Origin: Beta vulgaris subsp. vulgaris
Lineage: Eukaryota > Streptophyta > Magnoliopsida > Caryophyllales > Amaranthaceae
DNA length: 64,000 bases
Assembly (NCBI RefSeq): GCF_026745355.1
Contig: NC_079206.1
Coordinates: forward strand, 17,996,916 to 18,060,915
Reading direction: 5' to 3'
Shown here: one piece after another, positions 22,506 through 33,483 of the stretch
How the letters are laid out: each line of letters begins with the position of its first letter
Position numbering within the stretch: position 1 is the first letter of the stretch
Notes under the pieces: model-generated
What the model was told of the DNA's origin: nothing
The model's database searches: none
Seen by the model: the letters and a program-made list of their open reading frames with translations, nothing else
Translations under genes and position numbers: made by a program

Positions 22506-25500
22506 ATGACAGATTATGAGAAATGTAGAGAAAAGAGGATAGCGGAAAATAAATTGAAAATGCAAGAAATGGGGATTTGTTCTGCCGCATATGAAACTCA
22601 ATCAAAAAAGGGCACAACACGCAAATATAGGAGTAAGGAGGATGATATTGAGAATGATGAAATGGAGCGTGATAATGATGCTGAGTATGATCCAGAGATG
22701 GAGGATAAAGGTGAGATGGAAGAGGATAAAGGTGAGATGGAAGAGGATAAAGGTGAGGAGGAGACCGATGCTACAACCCGTACCGCAAGTGAAATTGTGA
22801 GTCACAATCCAAAAAAGAAAAGAGGGCGAGGTCCCAAAAAGGACTTAAAAACAAGGAACCCATGCACCTTGAATACGATAAATTTGGTCAACCATGTGGT
22901 AAGTGGCGTCATATGTATGGGCAACAAGTTGGCCTTTGCATGCGCAAACTTTCCATTTTAACAACATGGAAAGAGGTGACGGAGGGTATGAAGAAGGCAT
23001 TGTGGGAAGATACAGTGGTAAGTTTATAAGAGTTCACAATTATTTGGCTGCATTTTATAACATACTTTTTGTGCAACTTTTTTGTTTTTCTTTTTGTAGA
23101 ATTTATTTCATATTGAACCTGATGAAGCCAAGAAGGAAGTATTTTTATCAGCTGTTGCAGAGAGATTTAGAGACTTCAAGACAAAGCTAGTGAGTGGATG
23201 GATCACTTTAAGAAGAAAAAGAACCAAGTCTAAGAAGTTGACAGAAGGAAAGGAAAAGGAGAATGAGGAAGGAGAGGAAAAGGAATAGGAGAATGAGGAA
23301 GGAGAGGAAAAGGAAAATGAGGAGGGAGGGGAAAATGAAAAGGCATTGGAAAAGAAGCAAGGACCGGTGGAGTTGCCTTATGAGATATGGGATCACATCA
23401 CAAAAGAGGATTGGGAAGCATTTGTTGCCCAAAAAACTACTCCGAAAGCAGTTGTAAGTTTTTATCTCATATTTCCTCTAAACAGCTGCATACCTTCCTC
23501 CTAGTTTATGATGTTATTGCTGCTACTCAAAACCATTAAAATAAATCACAATTAATATTTGGCAGATCTCTATTTATTTATATGTTATATGCAACTTTTT
23601 GGTTGTGTGGTGGGTGGCTCCAGTATAAGATGATCCTGTTTGTACTTGCATGAGACCAACTGTCACCTGCCCAGAAAGATCAGTTTGAATGAAAATCAAA
23701 AGGGCAATGCTGAATCTTATGAGAAGACTAACATAATTCCTTAGTTTATCTTAACCTTCAGAGAACAACAAGAAAGCAGTAGTGCAAGCCAGTAGTAATT
23801 CAAGTGGCAAGGAGATGAGAAAATTATTGTTACCTAGTGCTAAAGTTAGTTGACAAGAACCTTCTGTATACTTGGTTGCCGCTTGATTGAATATGACCAC
23901 CTGAAAGATACATGGAATTTTTTTTTTTGATAAAATCCTCTTTCTCTCCAAAGCAGAGAACGATGGTGAACTTGGTTAGATCATGACTGAAGCTCTTATG
24001 CACATCATGGGTGGGTTCTATTCAATTGATTTCGACTTATCTGAAGTTACGTCAACTTATTTGTTATTGGTATAACTTTATGAAACCTACATTAACTTAT
24101 TTAATAAGTAAAAACATGTTGAACAAAACACTATAAACATAGTTCAATTATTTGTATCTAATACCTCTGTCATTTTTTGTTAATCCCATTTGGAATATGC
24201 TGTCTCCGGTGTATACTTCCGAAAACAGATTATGAAAGATATAATAGAACCTTGCATGACTATATATCTTTTTTGAAATATATAAATTACTCAATAAGGT
24301 CAAATGAGACTAATAAAGAAGCACGAGGTGGTTGGAATAAATCCAAACTTTATTTCCAGTCCCTTCATGTACCCAATTGAAACTGTCAATCAAGAAAAAC
24401 TATAGGACCTAGTCATACACTTCCGAGTTCTGAACAATAAATTAAGGTTCCTGAGATGAATCTGTGTCTACATCTGTCAGTTTGTGAGACTAACATCAAG
24501 TAGACTCTCATCTGTTTGTTCAGCCCAAGTGCACCTTACAACAGGGAAGAGTTTAAGAGTGAGACTTTCACTTACAGCCAGATTGAACTTATGTGCAAGC
24601 TTCATCAATTTCAGTGCCATCTCACCAAGAATCCGAGTCCTGAGGGCCATGTCCTCAAAATCTTGACGGAAATAAAATGTTAGACTATCAATTACAACCA
24701 CTTTGACTTGAAAGAACACACAGCTAATAAGTCAGACTCATTCATAACATATGAACAGAATACTGTTGCAGCTATTTGCATAATTAAAATTTCAAACTAG
24801 GCAGACTACAGAAACAAAACTGCTACTGAACATTTTACAAGATTTTTCATAGAATATAGTGTTCGCCTGAATTCCTGAAACAAAACTACCCTTCCACCCC
24901 CCTGCCAGCCTCCTTTTACCCCCTACCACCCCCCTTCCACCCCCCTGCCACCCTCCTTTTACCCCCTGCCACCCCAACTAGTCAATTTTTTTATATTAAT
25001 ATGCCTTTATTGACTATAGTTACCTTTAATTTATATATTTTATATTGATTCTACAGGAAAAGCGCGCTAAAGCTTATATAAGTTCAGGGAAGAAGAAGTT
25101 TTATCATCATATGGGTCCTAAAACTTATGAGCAGAGTAGAAAGGAGTGGATTGAAGTAGATGGTTTTTACCCAAGCATTAGCTCATCGTCGGGGGGAACT
25201 TCTAGCTCTACAATTAAGACAAAGAAGATTGATCGAGTTGCCGATTGGTATTGTTCACTTCATAGTCGAGATGCAAGTGGGAGAAGAACCATTTCTGATC
25301 CGGGAACGAATAAGATAGCCGATGTTGTGGTTAGTATTTAGTGTCACTTCATTTGAGTTTAGTTTTTCAGTTTCCAACTAACCGTTTTCTTATGTGTTCC
25401 TTCTTTCACTAGCTTGGATGGAAGCACAAAGAGGTTACAGGCGAGTTCGTTCCCAAAGCGAACAAGGATGCCTTGTATATGGTACTAGGTAAGGATCATG

Positions 25501-27204
25501 ATGGACGCGTGAAAGGGAAAGGAGGGGTACGACTAGGCTTGAAAAAAGTTTACGGTGAAGAGTACTCCGCAACAAGATCAAGCTCAATTTCTAATGCATC
25601 ACAAGATATGGAGCGCAAAATGAAATCTGCAATAGAGGAGCTTGAGAAGAAGATGAAGAATCAATTCAGTGCCATCTTGGAACACATGGGATTACCTAGC
25701 TTTGACGAGCTCAATATCACTCCTAGGGACAAATTAAGCCAGCAAGATCCTCAGACACTTAAAGAGACACTCAGAGAAGTACCTGATTCGATACCCAATC
25801 CTCCACTACTTGATCCCCCGATACCTGATTTAGAGGTAAAAAAATAATTACTTTTTCAGTTTCTTTTCTAACAAAATATATTATATCATGTTGTTAAAGT
25901 TTGATATAGCCAATTATGTTTTAAATAGGAGGAGACACATTGTGATCTTTTACTTCCCAAATCAAAAGATGGGGAGTTGGTTGTGGTAGCTTATGATCGG
26001 GCACAACCATCGAGAGTGGGCCAAACATCGCATTTGCTGTCGGTAGCAAATTTTTATTTTAATGTGTCTGTAGACACCATTATATGTGGATTTGAAAATT
26101 TCTCACTGCCGGTCCCTAGGGCGGAATGGAGCCTCTTTGTTCTTAATGACGCAGAGGGTAGTTTTGTGTTATGGCCTCGTGCTTGGGTGCGATTTACAGA
26201 TGAGGTAAAATATATGTGACTAAGCATGATGATAGTGATATAAAAGTTTTGCCCAACTCAAAAATATATGCACATTATGAAGTTGATTTGTAATTTTTTC
26301 CTTTATCTGTTCAATTTGTTGTTTATAATCACCATACGCTTTATAGATATTTTATTTCCTCTCCTTTTCATAAAACTGGCATGAAAACATACCAAATGAT
26401 CTTTTCAACTATGTTTTTTTGTGTCTTTTTGTTTCTAAATAGGCTTTGAAGACAAAAAAGGCAAAAAATGTGAGAAATTTGGATGTGAATAAAGAGGTTT
26501 CGCAAGGAAACCGTTCAAAATCGAATGAGGTGGACTCAAAAGCTAACAGTAACAAGGTGAAATCACAACCTATTCTTGCAATTGAAGGAAAGATTTCATC
26601 CAAGGGCTCATCTCCTGATGCAACACCAAAAGGAACGCCACTTGTGTGTGATGAGCAAGTGATCCGATCTCTTAGCAAGTCATGTCTTTGGCTACATGCT
26701 CGGGTTAGCAACTTGCCCGATTCTTCCCCAACAAAGGTTGATTTGGAGAAGTCTCAATTCCATTACCTAGGTGAAGATTCGGCTACTTGGGTATATAAAG
26801 TGGATATTCGGGAATTCCTCTGTGGAGCGATGTTAAATATATCCATATTACAAGTCTTCATGAGGTTATATATAATTAAAGTAACTACTTCAATATTTTG
26901 TTAGTTGTTGACGGTTTTCATTCTAACTTTACTTGATTATTCTTTTAGTGCACTTTACGAAGATTTACTTGGATGTGATTCTGTTTCGAAAGTTGGGTGG
27001 TTATGTCCACAAGAGATTCGTGATGCCAATTGCTTGCACAACCATGCAGAAGCAAATGAGTACATTGAACGGAGTATTAGACAATGTGTTCGATCGGGAG
27101 ATAAGTATATTATCGCTCCATACATTGAAGAGTATGTTTTAGTACCTAATTGATAATGTCTTTTCATAATGCTATTTTGGATAAATATTATTGGTACAAA
27201 TATG

Positions 27205-27251
<47 letters not shown>

Positions 27252-28377
27252 AGTTGAATTTAAATTTTTTTTTTTTTTTTGAGGGGGTGAATTTAAATTT
27301 TTATTATTAGTCTTCATTGGATGCTTTTGGTGATATCTCCTTCAAATCATACAATATACCATTTTGATTCTGTGCGTCAAGAACCACCCCGAGGCTTACT
27401 AGTCAAAAGCATATTGAATAGGTATTGTTATATTTTCATTTTCTTTTAAGTCTTCAATAACATGCATGACATTGTTGTCACTATTATAAAATGTGGTGTT
27501 GTAGTGTGATGAAGAAACTGCGTGGTTCTGGTCCCAGAAGAGCCACACTTCCTCAATGGAAATCAGTGAAGGTTAGTAAATGATTTTAGTTGTCATCTAT
27601 CTTTAAGTTATTAGTCTCCCTAGATTTATTGATCAGATTTTGAGAATTATTTTTTGATTATGTTTTTGAATTTAGTGTGCACAACAACATGACGGGGTTG
27701 CTTGCGGCTATTATGTGATGAGGTTTATGTACGATATAATTTCTTCTTGCACGAAATTTAATGATCTAGAGAAGGTTTGTAACATTTCATCCCCCTTACA
27801 AACTATGACTTGAAATCATTGTAGTAATCCTAAAACATGTTAGAGTAGATTATAAGCAAAAATTACATGCTATGGTATATAAATGGATAAATTGGATCTA
27901 AAATGATCTAAAACGAACTTGATATGACCTTTACTTGCACAAAATTGATTAGAACGATCAACTTTTACTTTTGATCATCCTAGTAATCCTAAAACAACAT
28001 ATTAGAGTAGATTCTAAATTAAAATTACATGATGTGGTATGAAATGGATGCATTGGACCCGAACGGGCTAAATTGACCTTCTAAAGGGATTTACTTACTC
28101 AAAATTGACTTGAACGATCAACTTTGACTTGTAATTATCCTAATAATCCCAAAACAACTTATTAGAATAGATTGTAAGCTAAAAATACATGATATGGAAT
28201 GAAAAAGGATATAATTAATGGCAAAACGACCTAATAACGGATAAATTTTGACATATATATTATTGTCTTTGTTCTTATTAGATTTACAACACGTCAAAGG
28301 AGGAGTCATTCACTATTGAGGAAATCAATGAAGTTCGAGACAAGTTTGCTTCCTTCCTTACCGATAGTTGTCTTTGA
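22506..28377 (+). CDS. CACTA-C second gene: Transposase_24-like region plus Ulp1-like cysteine protease
   Basis: Proposed exons are 22506-23011, 23100-23452, 25057-25329, 25413-25835, 25929-26205, 26443-26864, 26949-27131, 27311-27421, 27506-27571, 27676-27774 and 28282-28377, mostly with GT/AG borders. The N-terminal part is acidic with EEDKGEM repeats; '[18 protein letters not shown]' and '[21 protein letters not shown]' match the plant En/Spm-associated transposase region. The C-terminal part is a C48 (Ulp1/SUMO-protease) domain: catalytic HW at 27315-27320, Asp at 27366-27368, Gln at 27685-27687 and Cys in '[12 protein letters not shown]' at 27703-27705. A frameshift near 22870 and a stop near 23287 suggest decay of the 5' part. 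The 1.6-kb third intron holds the antisense RAD51C fragments. Exon borders are my reading only. Confidence 0.7.
23200..23345 (+). repeat. GAGGAAGGAGAGGAAAAGGAA minisatellite within exon 2
   Basis: Three to four purine-only repeats encode Glu/Lys-rich sequence. The in-frame stop near 23287 lies inside this array, and a comparable GATAAAGGTGAGATGGAAGA array lies in exon 1 (22707-22765). Confidence 0.7.
23834..23900 (-). pseudogene. RAD51C: Captured RAD51C exon fragment B
   Basis: The 67-bp exon reads '[23 protein letters not shown]'. It resembles the RAD51C segment following Walker B (consensus 'VVLLNQVTTK.TEGSFQLTLALG'). It is bordered on the minus strand by a pyrimidine-rich acceptor ending TTTCAG and by a donor GTAACA. 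It would join in frame to fragment A after 'FNLA'. RAD51C is a RecA-family recombination mediator. This piece lacks Walker A and could not function by itself. Confidence 0.82.
24576..24706 (-). pseudogene. RAD51C: Captured RAD51C exon fragment A
   Basis: The reading is '[20 protein letters not shown]' then '[23 protein letters not shown]', ending at the donor GTAAGTG. 'VVVIDS' is the Walker B strand of RecA/RAD51 family ATPases, and the following helix is characteristic of RAD51C. The acceptor on the minus strand reads TTCTTTCAAG. Order and orientation relative to fragment B agree with a normal gene, with about 675 bp of intron between them. Both lie inside an intron of the transposon's second gene on the opposite strand. 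Confidence 0.85.
24868..24975. repeat. CCACCCCCCTGCCA minisatellite
   Basis: Four to five tandem variants of a C-rich unit (CTTCCACCCCCCTGCCACCCTCCTTTTACCCC) occur inside the large intron, between the RAD51C fragments and the next exon. Confidence 0.75.
27209..27248. repeat. (AT)n microsatellite in an intron
   Basis: About 20 AT units, followed by a T-rich stretch, within the intron before the exon with the catalytic His. Confidence 0.9.
27815..28260. repeat. Three tandem repeats of about 160 bp in the last intron
   Basis: The block GTAATCCTAAAACA...TTAGAGTAGATT recurs near 27823, 27985 and 28143. Each is followed by ACATGATATGGTATGAAATGGAT-like and AAAATTGACTTGAACGATCAA-like sequence. The units have diverged by point changes and small indels, so the amplification is not recent. 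Confidence 0.8.
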
Positions 28378-28674
28378 TTTTGATATGTATGTAGTTACTT
28401 ATGATGTAAACACATGCATACTTTGAATTTAGAGTAGTATTTTGTAATTCAATTCTACACTTCATTATAATATAATTTTAATTTGAAAGTTAATTTGTTG
28501 GATTATTGAATTTCTGTATGCAATTTGTTGGATATACTTTGGATGAATATTGTATAGCAATGAGGAGGGCACGAGGTGGAGAATTGTAACAGAGTCTGCG
28601 TGCGCAATATATTTGTAACAGCTCTAGAAATCATATTTGAAAACGGTGCTAATTTTATAAATAATAAAAAAAAA

Positions 28675-28945
28675 GAACAAATGCTCCGGTTGTTAGCAAA
28701 AAACGGAGCACTTGATGGGACAAATGCTCCAGTTATTAGCTAAAAACCGGAGCATTTGACAAATTTTGAAGGCAAAAACTGTACAAATGCTCCGGTTTTC
28801 AAGACAACAGGAGCATTTGTCCCATCAAATGCTCCCGTTGAAAACCGGAGCATTTGTTATTGTCCAATTGCTCGTATGACGTCAGCTACGCGTAAAAAAC
28901 GGAGCATTTGAAGGGTTTTTAACCGGAGCATTTGATGTTTTTTGT
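28675..28945. repeat. Right subterminal palindrome array of CACTA-C
   Basis: Four to five units carry ACAAATGCTCCGGTT and the inverse AACCGGAGCATTTG. One spacer includes a CAAGACAAC-type loop. The core is the same as in the left array. Confidence 0.85.
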
Positions 28946-28952
28946 ACTAGTG

Positions 28953-31145
28953 CCAGTATGGTCTTGCTCTCACTCTAACCTGCACAAACAAATCAAGGTT
29001 TAGTTTTAGGAACCCAGATTTTCTTGGGTTCCTTGTCTTTGGAAACTGGTTTGACTCTGTCCTTTCTAACCTAGATTTGTTTTACATTGGTCTTCTTAGT
29101 TTTATCATGTTTCCCATTGTTAGACCAATTATGTGTGTGACCCTTCTGATAAAGGACATTGTGAATATGAGACTGATTTCTTTTATCATATTTTTGCTTA
29201 GTCCAACAAGTATTAATAACATGAGCATTCTTACCACAGTAGGTACATACGTGCATGTCCTTTGCAAACACGTACTTACCTCTCTTGAATTCGGAAATCC
29301 AAGTCTCATCTCTTCCCAACTTTGGTGGCTGTTGGGAACTGGTTCCAGAATATCCTAATCCAAACCTCTGAGGATTACCAGGTTGTGAAGTCAGAATATT
29401 TAAAGTACTCTGAGCATCGAGCAACCTATTCATCTGTCTCAAGCAGTCACTTAAATCATGTTCTTTGGTTTCAAGTTTCTTATGTTGAGCTTCATTAAAT
29501 TCTGTAGCAATGACAAGATCCAACTTTGCCTTATGAAGCTCATCCTTAAGTTTTGAGACTAGTTCTGGATCTGGGTCAGACGTGGTCACAATGTTCTTGC
29601 CTTTTCTTTGTTCATATAATTCGGATTGAAGATCACATATCTTACCCTCGTATTCCAAACATAAGTCTTCGACATTAACACTAGGACCACTTGTGCTAGC
29701 AAAAGAAGCTTTCAAATCCACATACTCATTGAACAATTCTTCCACATCATCAATTAGATAGTTATGAGCCACAATTAAATCTGAATGTTCTAAAGTAGAG
29801 CTTTTCTGTTTGAGTAATTCGAAATTTATACCTTCAACTTCAGCCTCCTTGAGTTTACTAAATTTTTTCTTTCAGTTCTGTACAAATAAGTTCAAGTTCA
29901 GCAGAACGGCTTTCACTTAGGTCTAAGTTTCGAGTTACTTCTCTCAACTTCTTTTTGTTAGCTTTATAAGTAGCATTTCATTTAACATTTTGTTTAATAG
30001 CAGAATCAATAGAACCTAGTAACTCATCTCTATCATAATATCTCATTTGTTCTTGCATATTAGAGATAGTTACCTGTTCTCGTCGGAAGAGCTGCTTCCT
30101 GCCATGAGCACATGTGTCCTTTCTTTCCTAAACTGGTCTGCTTCTGGTCTATGTCTCCAATCAGAGCGTCACACACATTAGGGCTTCATCTTCCTCGCTT
30201 TCACCACCTGAATCAGAATCACCCCAGGCGGCTAGCATAGCCCTCTTAGTCATTTTCTTCTCTCTCTGTCCTCCTTTATCATTCTTCCATGCTGGACAAT
30301 CCTTGATCATGTGTCCAGTTTCTCCACATTTGAAGCAACCAGTGCTGGAACTGGTCTTCTTCAAGTTGCCCTTGTTCTTCCAAGACTTCCCCTTGAACTG
30401 CGCTATGAGACTCCTCTCAAACCTCTTAGCCATGAGACCAATATCATCAAGATCTTCATCATTTTCCTCACCCTTCAAAGCTAACCCACGACTTTTGTTG
30501 TGCTTTCCTCTTTGATCCACCAACATCTCATGAGTCATTAATGACCAATAAGTTGTTCATGGACAATTCGTTAGATCCTTAGCCTCCTGAATAGCAGTCA
30601 CCTTGGGCAGCCATTTACCTGTCAAACTTCTCAAGATCTTTCTCACCAAATCTTCATTAGTAAAGTCTTTTCCAAGAGATTTAAGTTCATTGATAATTGT
30701 CATGAAACGAGTAAACATATCTCTTATATTTTCATCTCGGTTCATATCAAAAGTTTCATATTTAGACATAGCATATCAACTTTAGATCTCCTGACTTCAC
30801 TAGTGCCTTCATAGGCTAATTCTAAGGTTTCCCATATTTCCTTAGCAGTAGAGATGCTAATATACGACTTACCTCATTATCAGCAATACCTTGTTGAAGT
30901 AGTGACATGGCCTTTGCATTCTTCTCAAGTCTTCAGATCTGTAGTAGTGTACTCACTCCCTTCTTCTCTGTTCCATCTGAATTGTTAGCCACCTTCCTTG
31001 GTCCATTCCTGATGATCATCCAGCACTCATAGTCTGTGCCAATGATCAGATTTCTCATGCAATTCTTCCACCAAGGATAGTTAGTTCCATTGAACTTTGG
31101 TAGCCTTGATCCTCCGGGTCCACTGGTCATTTCTTGAGTAGTCAT
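28953..31145 (-). pseudogene. SIRE gag, broken
   Basis: The start is the ATG at 31143-31145 ('MTTQEMTSGPGGSRLPKFNG', then 'YPWWKNCMRNLI', typical of Copia gag N-termini). Next is the UBN2-type capsid region ('ENIRDMFTRFMTIINELKSLGK', 30600-30740) and a CCHC zinc knuckle 'CFKCGETGHMIKDCP' (about 30295-30340). A coiled-coil-rich segment follows (29450-29770), and a second Cys-rich motif 'CTYCGKNAHVINTCW' (29205-29250). Frame breaks lie near 30930, 30560, 30150 and 29800. Gag would form the particle that packages element RNA. The right end of CACTA-C cuts the frame just before protease. Confidence 0.88.
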
Positions 31146-31173
31146 TATGTCCTCCTTCTCTAGGTGTTACCCT

Positions 31174-32268
31174 TCAAGAGGGGGGGTGAATTGAGTGTTT
31201 GTCCGAATGTTGCAACTTTTTCGATTATTGTAAGAACAGTAAAGAAACAGTTCTCTAGCAGTGGAAATAACAGCAATGAATAAACAACACAAGATTTAAC
31301 GAGGTTCTACTTCAATAAGTCTACGTCCTCCACTCACTCACTCTTTTATTAATCAACTCAGAATAACAAAAGAATTACACTCAATCACTTATGCACCTAT
31401 GCACAAGATGATTCCCCAACTTCCACCTATGGAAGTTCGACTCAACCACCAACTATGAAGGTTCAAATGAAATTGATCCCTGATCAACTTCCCCAGCAAC
31501 CTGAACTCACAGGATGCTCAAATACAACAAGGCTCACGAGCAAAACAGCCTAATATGCTTAGAATGAGAGTAGTTTAAGATCTATGTGGTATTAGGGTTT
31601 ATGCTAGGTTTGAATACTTGAGAGAGAATACTTTTGCTGAGGGAATACTCCAAAATTATCGTGCAAAAGCTTAATGTTTGTATGTTAGCAAAACACCTTA
31701 AATAAGCCTTTGGTAAGTAAATATTACATGATATTATGTGAGTATACTTTCCTTGGAAGTATGAAAATAATTCCAAGGAAAATATACTCAGTATACTATC
31801 ATATAACACACTTACCATATTTAAGAAATCTTGCTCACATATTAAACCATGCATCTGTGTATTTGAAAATCAATTTTACTCGGAAAGAGAACTTTCCTAA
31901 AATACGAATGCATGAAGTAAATCTTAGAGGACTGGTTCCCAGATTGTTCCAATCAACCAAATTTTACTTGTAGTTGTGTATGACAAGTATCCGATGTTTC
32001 TTGTCATCCACAACTACCTCATCTCTCTAGTTTCAAACCTTTATAGTGCATTAAAACCTTTATACCACTTACATTGCATCTAATACCTAAAAGCTACAAC
32101 TTGATCTTGGTCTTCATGTAATTCTTCAAGACTTGGCTTCACTAGCTTCGTCTTTCTATCCATTGAACTCGTACTTTGGCACCTACACATGTAAACAGAA
32201 ACATGCATGCAATATAATAGTTCAATGTGGTTTGTCATCATTCAAAACTCAAAATAGGGAACATAACA
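31174..32268 (-). repeat. SIRE 5' LTR, lacking its inner end
   Basis: It matches 6496-7617 but lacks the counterpart of 6478-6495. Directly inside it, the leader (GGGTAACACCTAGAG on the minus strand) begins without the expected TGGTATCAGAGC primer-binding site. A deletion therefore removed the end of U5 and the tRNA-primer site. Confidence 0.9.
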
Positions 32269-32575
32269 ATATCTCTTATTGTTTTCTCTCTCCTATTCTC
32301 TTAAAAGTCACGTAATATACTCCATAAACTTGAAGAAGTTTTCTTCCTTTCCAACTAGCATTGGTGGAGTGTTGATCTGGGTTGGTGGACCAAGTAGAGG
32401 AATCACTTCTGGGGTTCTTTATCCGGGTTATTCAAGCTTTGTGAAATTCACGCTACAAAGGTTAATTCTAAACTTATTATATGTGATCCTTGATTGTATG
32501 TGCATGTGATCCTGTTTTAAGTGCTTATGAATTAGATTCATTAAATTCCGCTTATAGTACTTATAGAATCCTACA
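32269..32575 (+). repeat. Copia-1 3' LTR, piece 3
   Basis: It begins with the duplicated ATATC and continues the LTR ('GAAGTTTTCTTCCTTTCC...') to the LTR end ATCCTACA at 32575. Divergence from the Copia-2 LTRs is greater than between the two Copia-2 LTRs. Confidence 0.9.
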
Positions 32576-33068
32576 GGAGTACAAACACACTCCATAATAA
32601 TCTTTATGAATTTTTCAGCAAACTATAAAGCATATAAGATATCTTCCATGAATACCCAATCAACGGAATCATACGCTTTCCTAATGTCCATTTTTATTAT
32701 ACACCCAGCACTAGCATATTTCCTACCATAATTTTTCACGATATCTTGACAAGTAAGGATATTATGGGCAATAAGCCTTCCTTGGATAAAAGTTGCTTGA
32801 TTTTCCATGACTCTGTCAATCATACTAAACATCCTCTCTTCACCATGCTACTGATTATGCCATGTAAAATAATAGCCCATCATTGACTTTAAATCATCTA
32901 ACCCATATCTAGCCATATATCTCCCAAAAGGATCCATCTCATAATCCTTAACAAAAGAACCTATTCTCTCCTCTATATTTTAAACACAATAAAAAAATCT
33001 CCTAGCAAAAGCTATGCCTTATCTATCCTACCTGCCCTCACATATATCTTCTTCCATACCACTTCTCT
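32576..33068 (-). pseudogene. LINE fragment: endonuclease end joined to reverse transcriptase
   Basis: On the minus strand, a degenerate endonuclease C-terminal region ('LLLGDF' near 32995, then 'FTWHNQ') runs into 'MFSMIDRV', then directly into RT sequence 'MENQATFIQGRLIAHNIL' and 'IIKMDIRKAYDSVDWVF'. The usual several hundred residues between endonuclease and RT are absent, so an internal deletion joined them. The fragment ends at the Copia-1 LTR. Confidence 0.78.
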
Positions 33069-33483
33069 TTGACTAATAACATAAATGTGTTTGATGCCTT
33101 GAATCTCGTCAAACGGAGTTTTCGTAGGCCCGCTCAGTCAGGTCGGGCAGGGTCGCTTGTCTTCATCAGGCTCTTAAGACAAGGTGCCCGATCAGGTCTA
33201 ACGGGTACTCCCAATCGGGCGTCAATCGAGAATCACGACTTGGCAAACATCGTCCGATCGGGCACGAGACATTAACCGCCCAATCGAGCGACTGTTTTTT
33301 TTAGGCGACTTGGTAATTTCCGAATCAAATGATAGTGTTTCGCCACCTAAAACAGGGACAGTAGACGAACCATTAGGACTTGTCATTTCAGCCCAAATGG
33401 ATGGACTAAACACAGGCTGCAAGCGAAAATGAGAGTCAAACACATGACATATTTATCAATGGTACACACAATTTAAAGGACCA
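33069..33483. other. Unassigned region
   Basis: It includes a GC-richer patch (33100-33300) with TCAGGTCGGGCA/GATCGGGCA-like words. No protein, RNA or terminal repeat is recognised. Confidence 0.3.

Larger units (their letters stand above)
14176..28952 (+). mobile_element. CACTA-C: complete 14.8-kb CACTA element with captured gene fragments
   Basis: Both ends read CACTAGTACAAAAAACATCA inward for at least 20 identical bases, continuing into AAATGCT. The 3-bp TSD is CCA (14173-14175 and 28953-28955), inside the SIRE protease codons. It carries two plus-strand transposition genes: a tnp2-type transposase (16808-20156, broken) and a second gene with a Transposase_24-like region and a Ulp1-like protease (22506-28377). 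Between and within them lie CDPK and RAD51C fragments and several minisatellites. It was once autonomous in type; in its present state the transposase frame is destroyed. Confidence 0.95.
6478..32268 (-). mobile_element. SIRE/Maximus-like Copia retrotransposon with env-like gene, split by CACTA-C
   Basis: The element lies on the minus strand with its 5' LTR on the right. The TSD ATATC is at 6473-6477 and 32269-32273. Reading from the right, the order is LTR, gag, protease, integrase, RT, RNase H, spacer, env-like frame, polypurine tract and LTR. Without CACTA-C it is about 11 kb, typical for SIRE-type elements. Gag, pol and the env-like frame are all broken, and the end of the 5' LTR plus the expected primer-binding site are missing, so it is defective. 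Confidence 0.92.
2000..32575 (+). mobile_element. Copia-1: 5'-truncated Ty1/Copia element whose 3' LTR is split by two insertions
   Basis: This is the same family as the full-length Copia-2 at 49080-57157. It keeps only the end of integrase, RT, RNase H, the 3' untranslated region and the 3' LTR. The LTR is in three pieces: 4465-4558, 6249-6477 and 32269-32575. They are separated by CACTA-B (TSD ATA) and by the SIRE element (TSD ATATC). Joined without the duplicated bases, the pieces total about 622 bp, matching the 626 and 629 bp of the Copia-2 LTRs. The 5' part is missing. The right end (ctaca, 32575) abuts LINE sequence. Confidence 0.9.
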
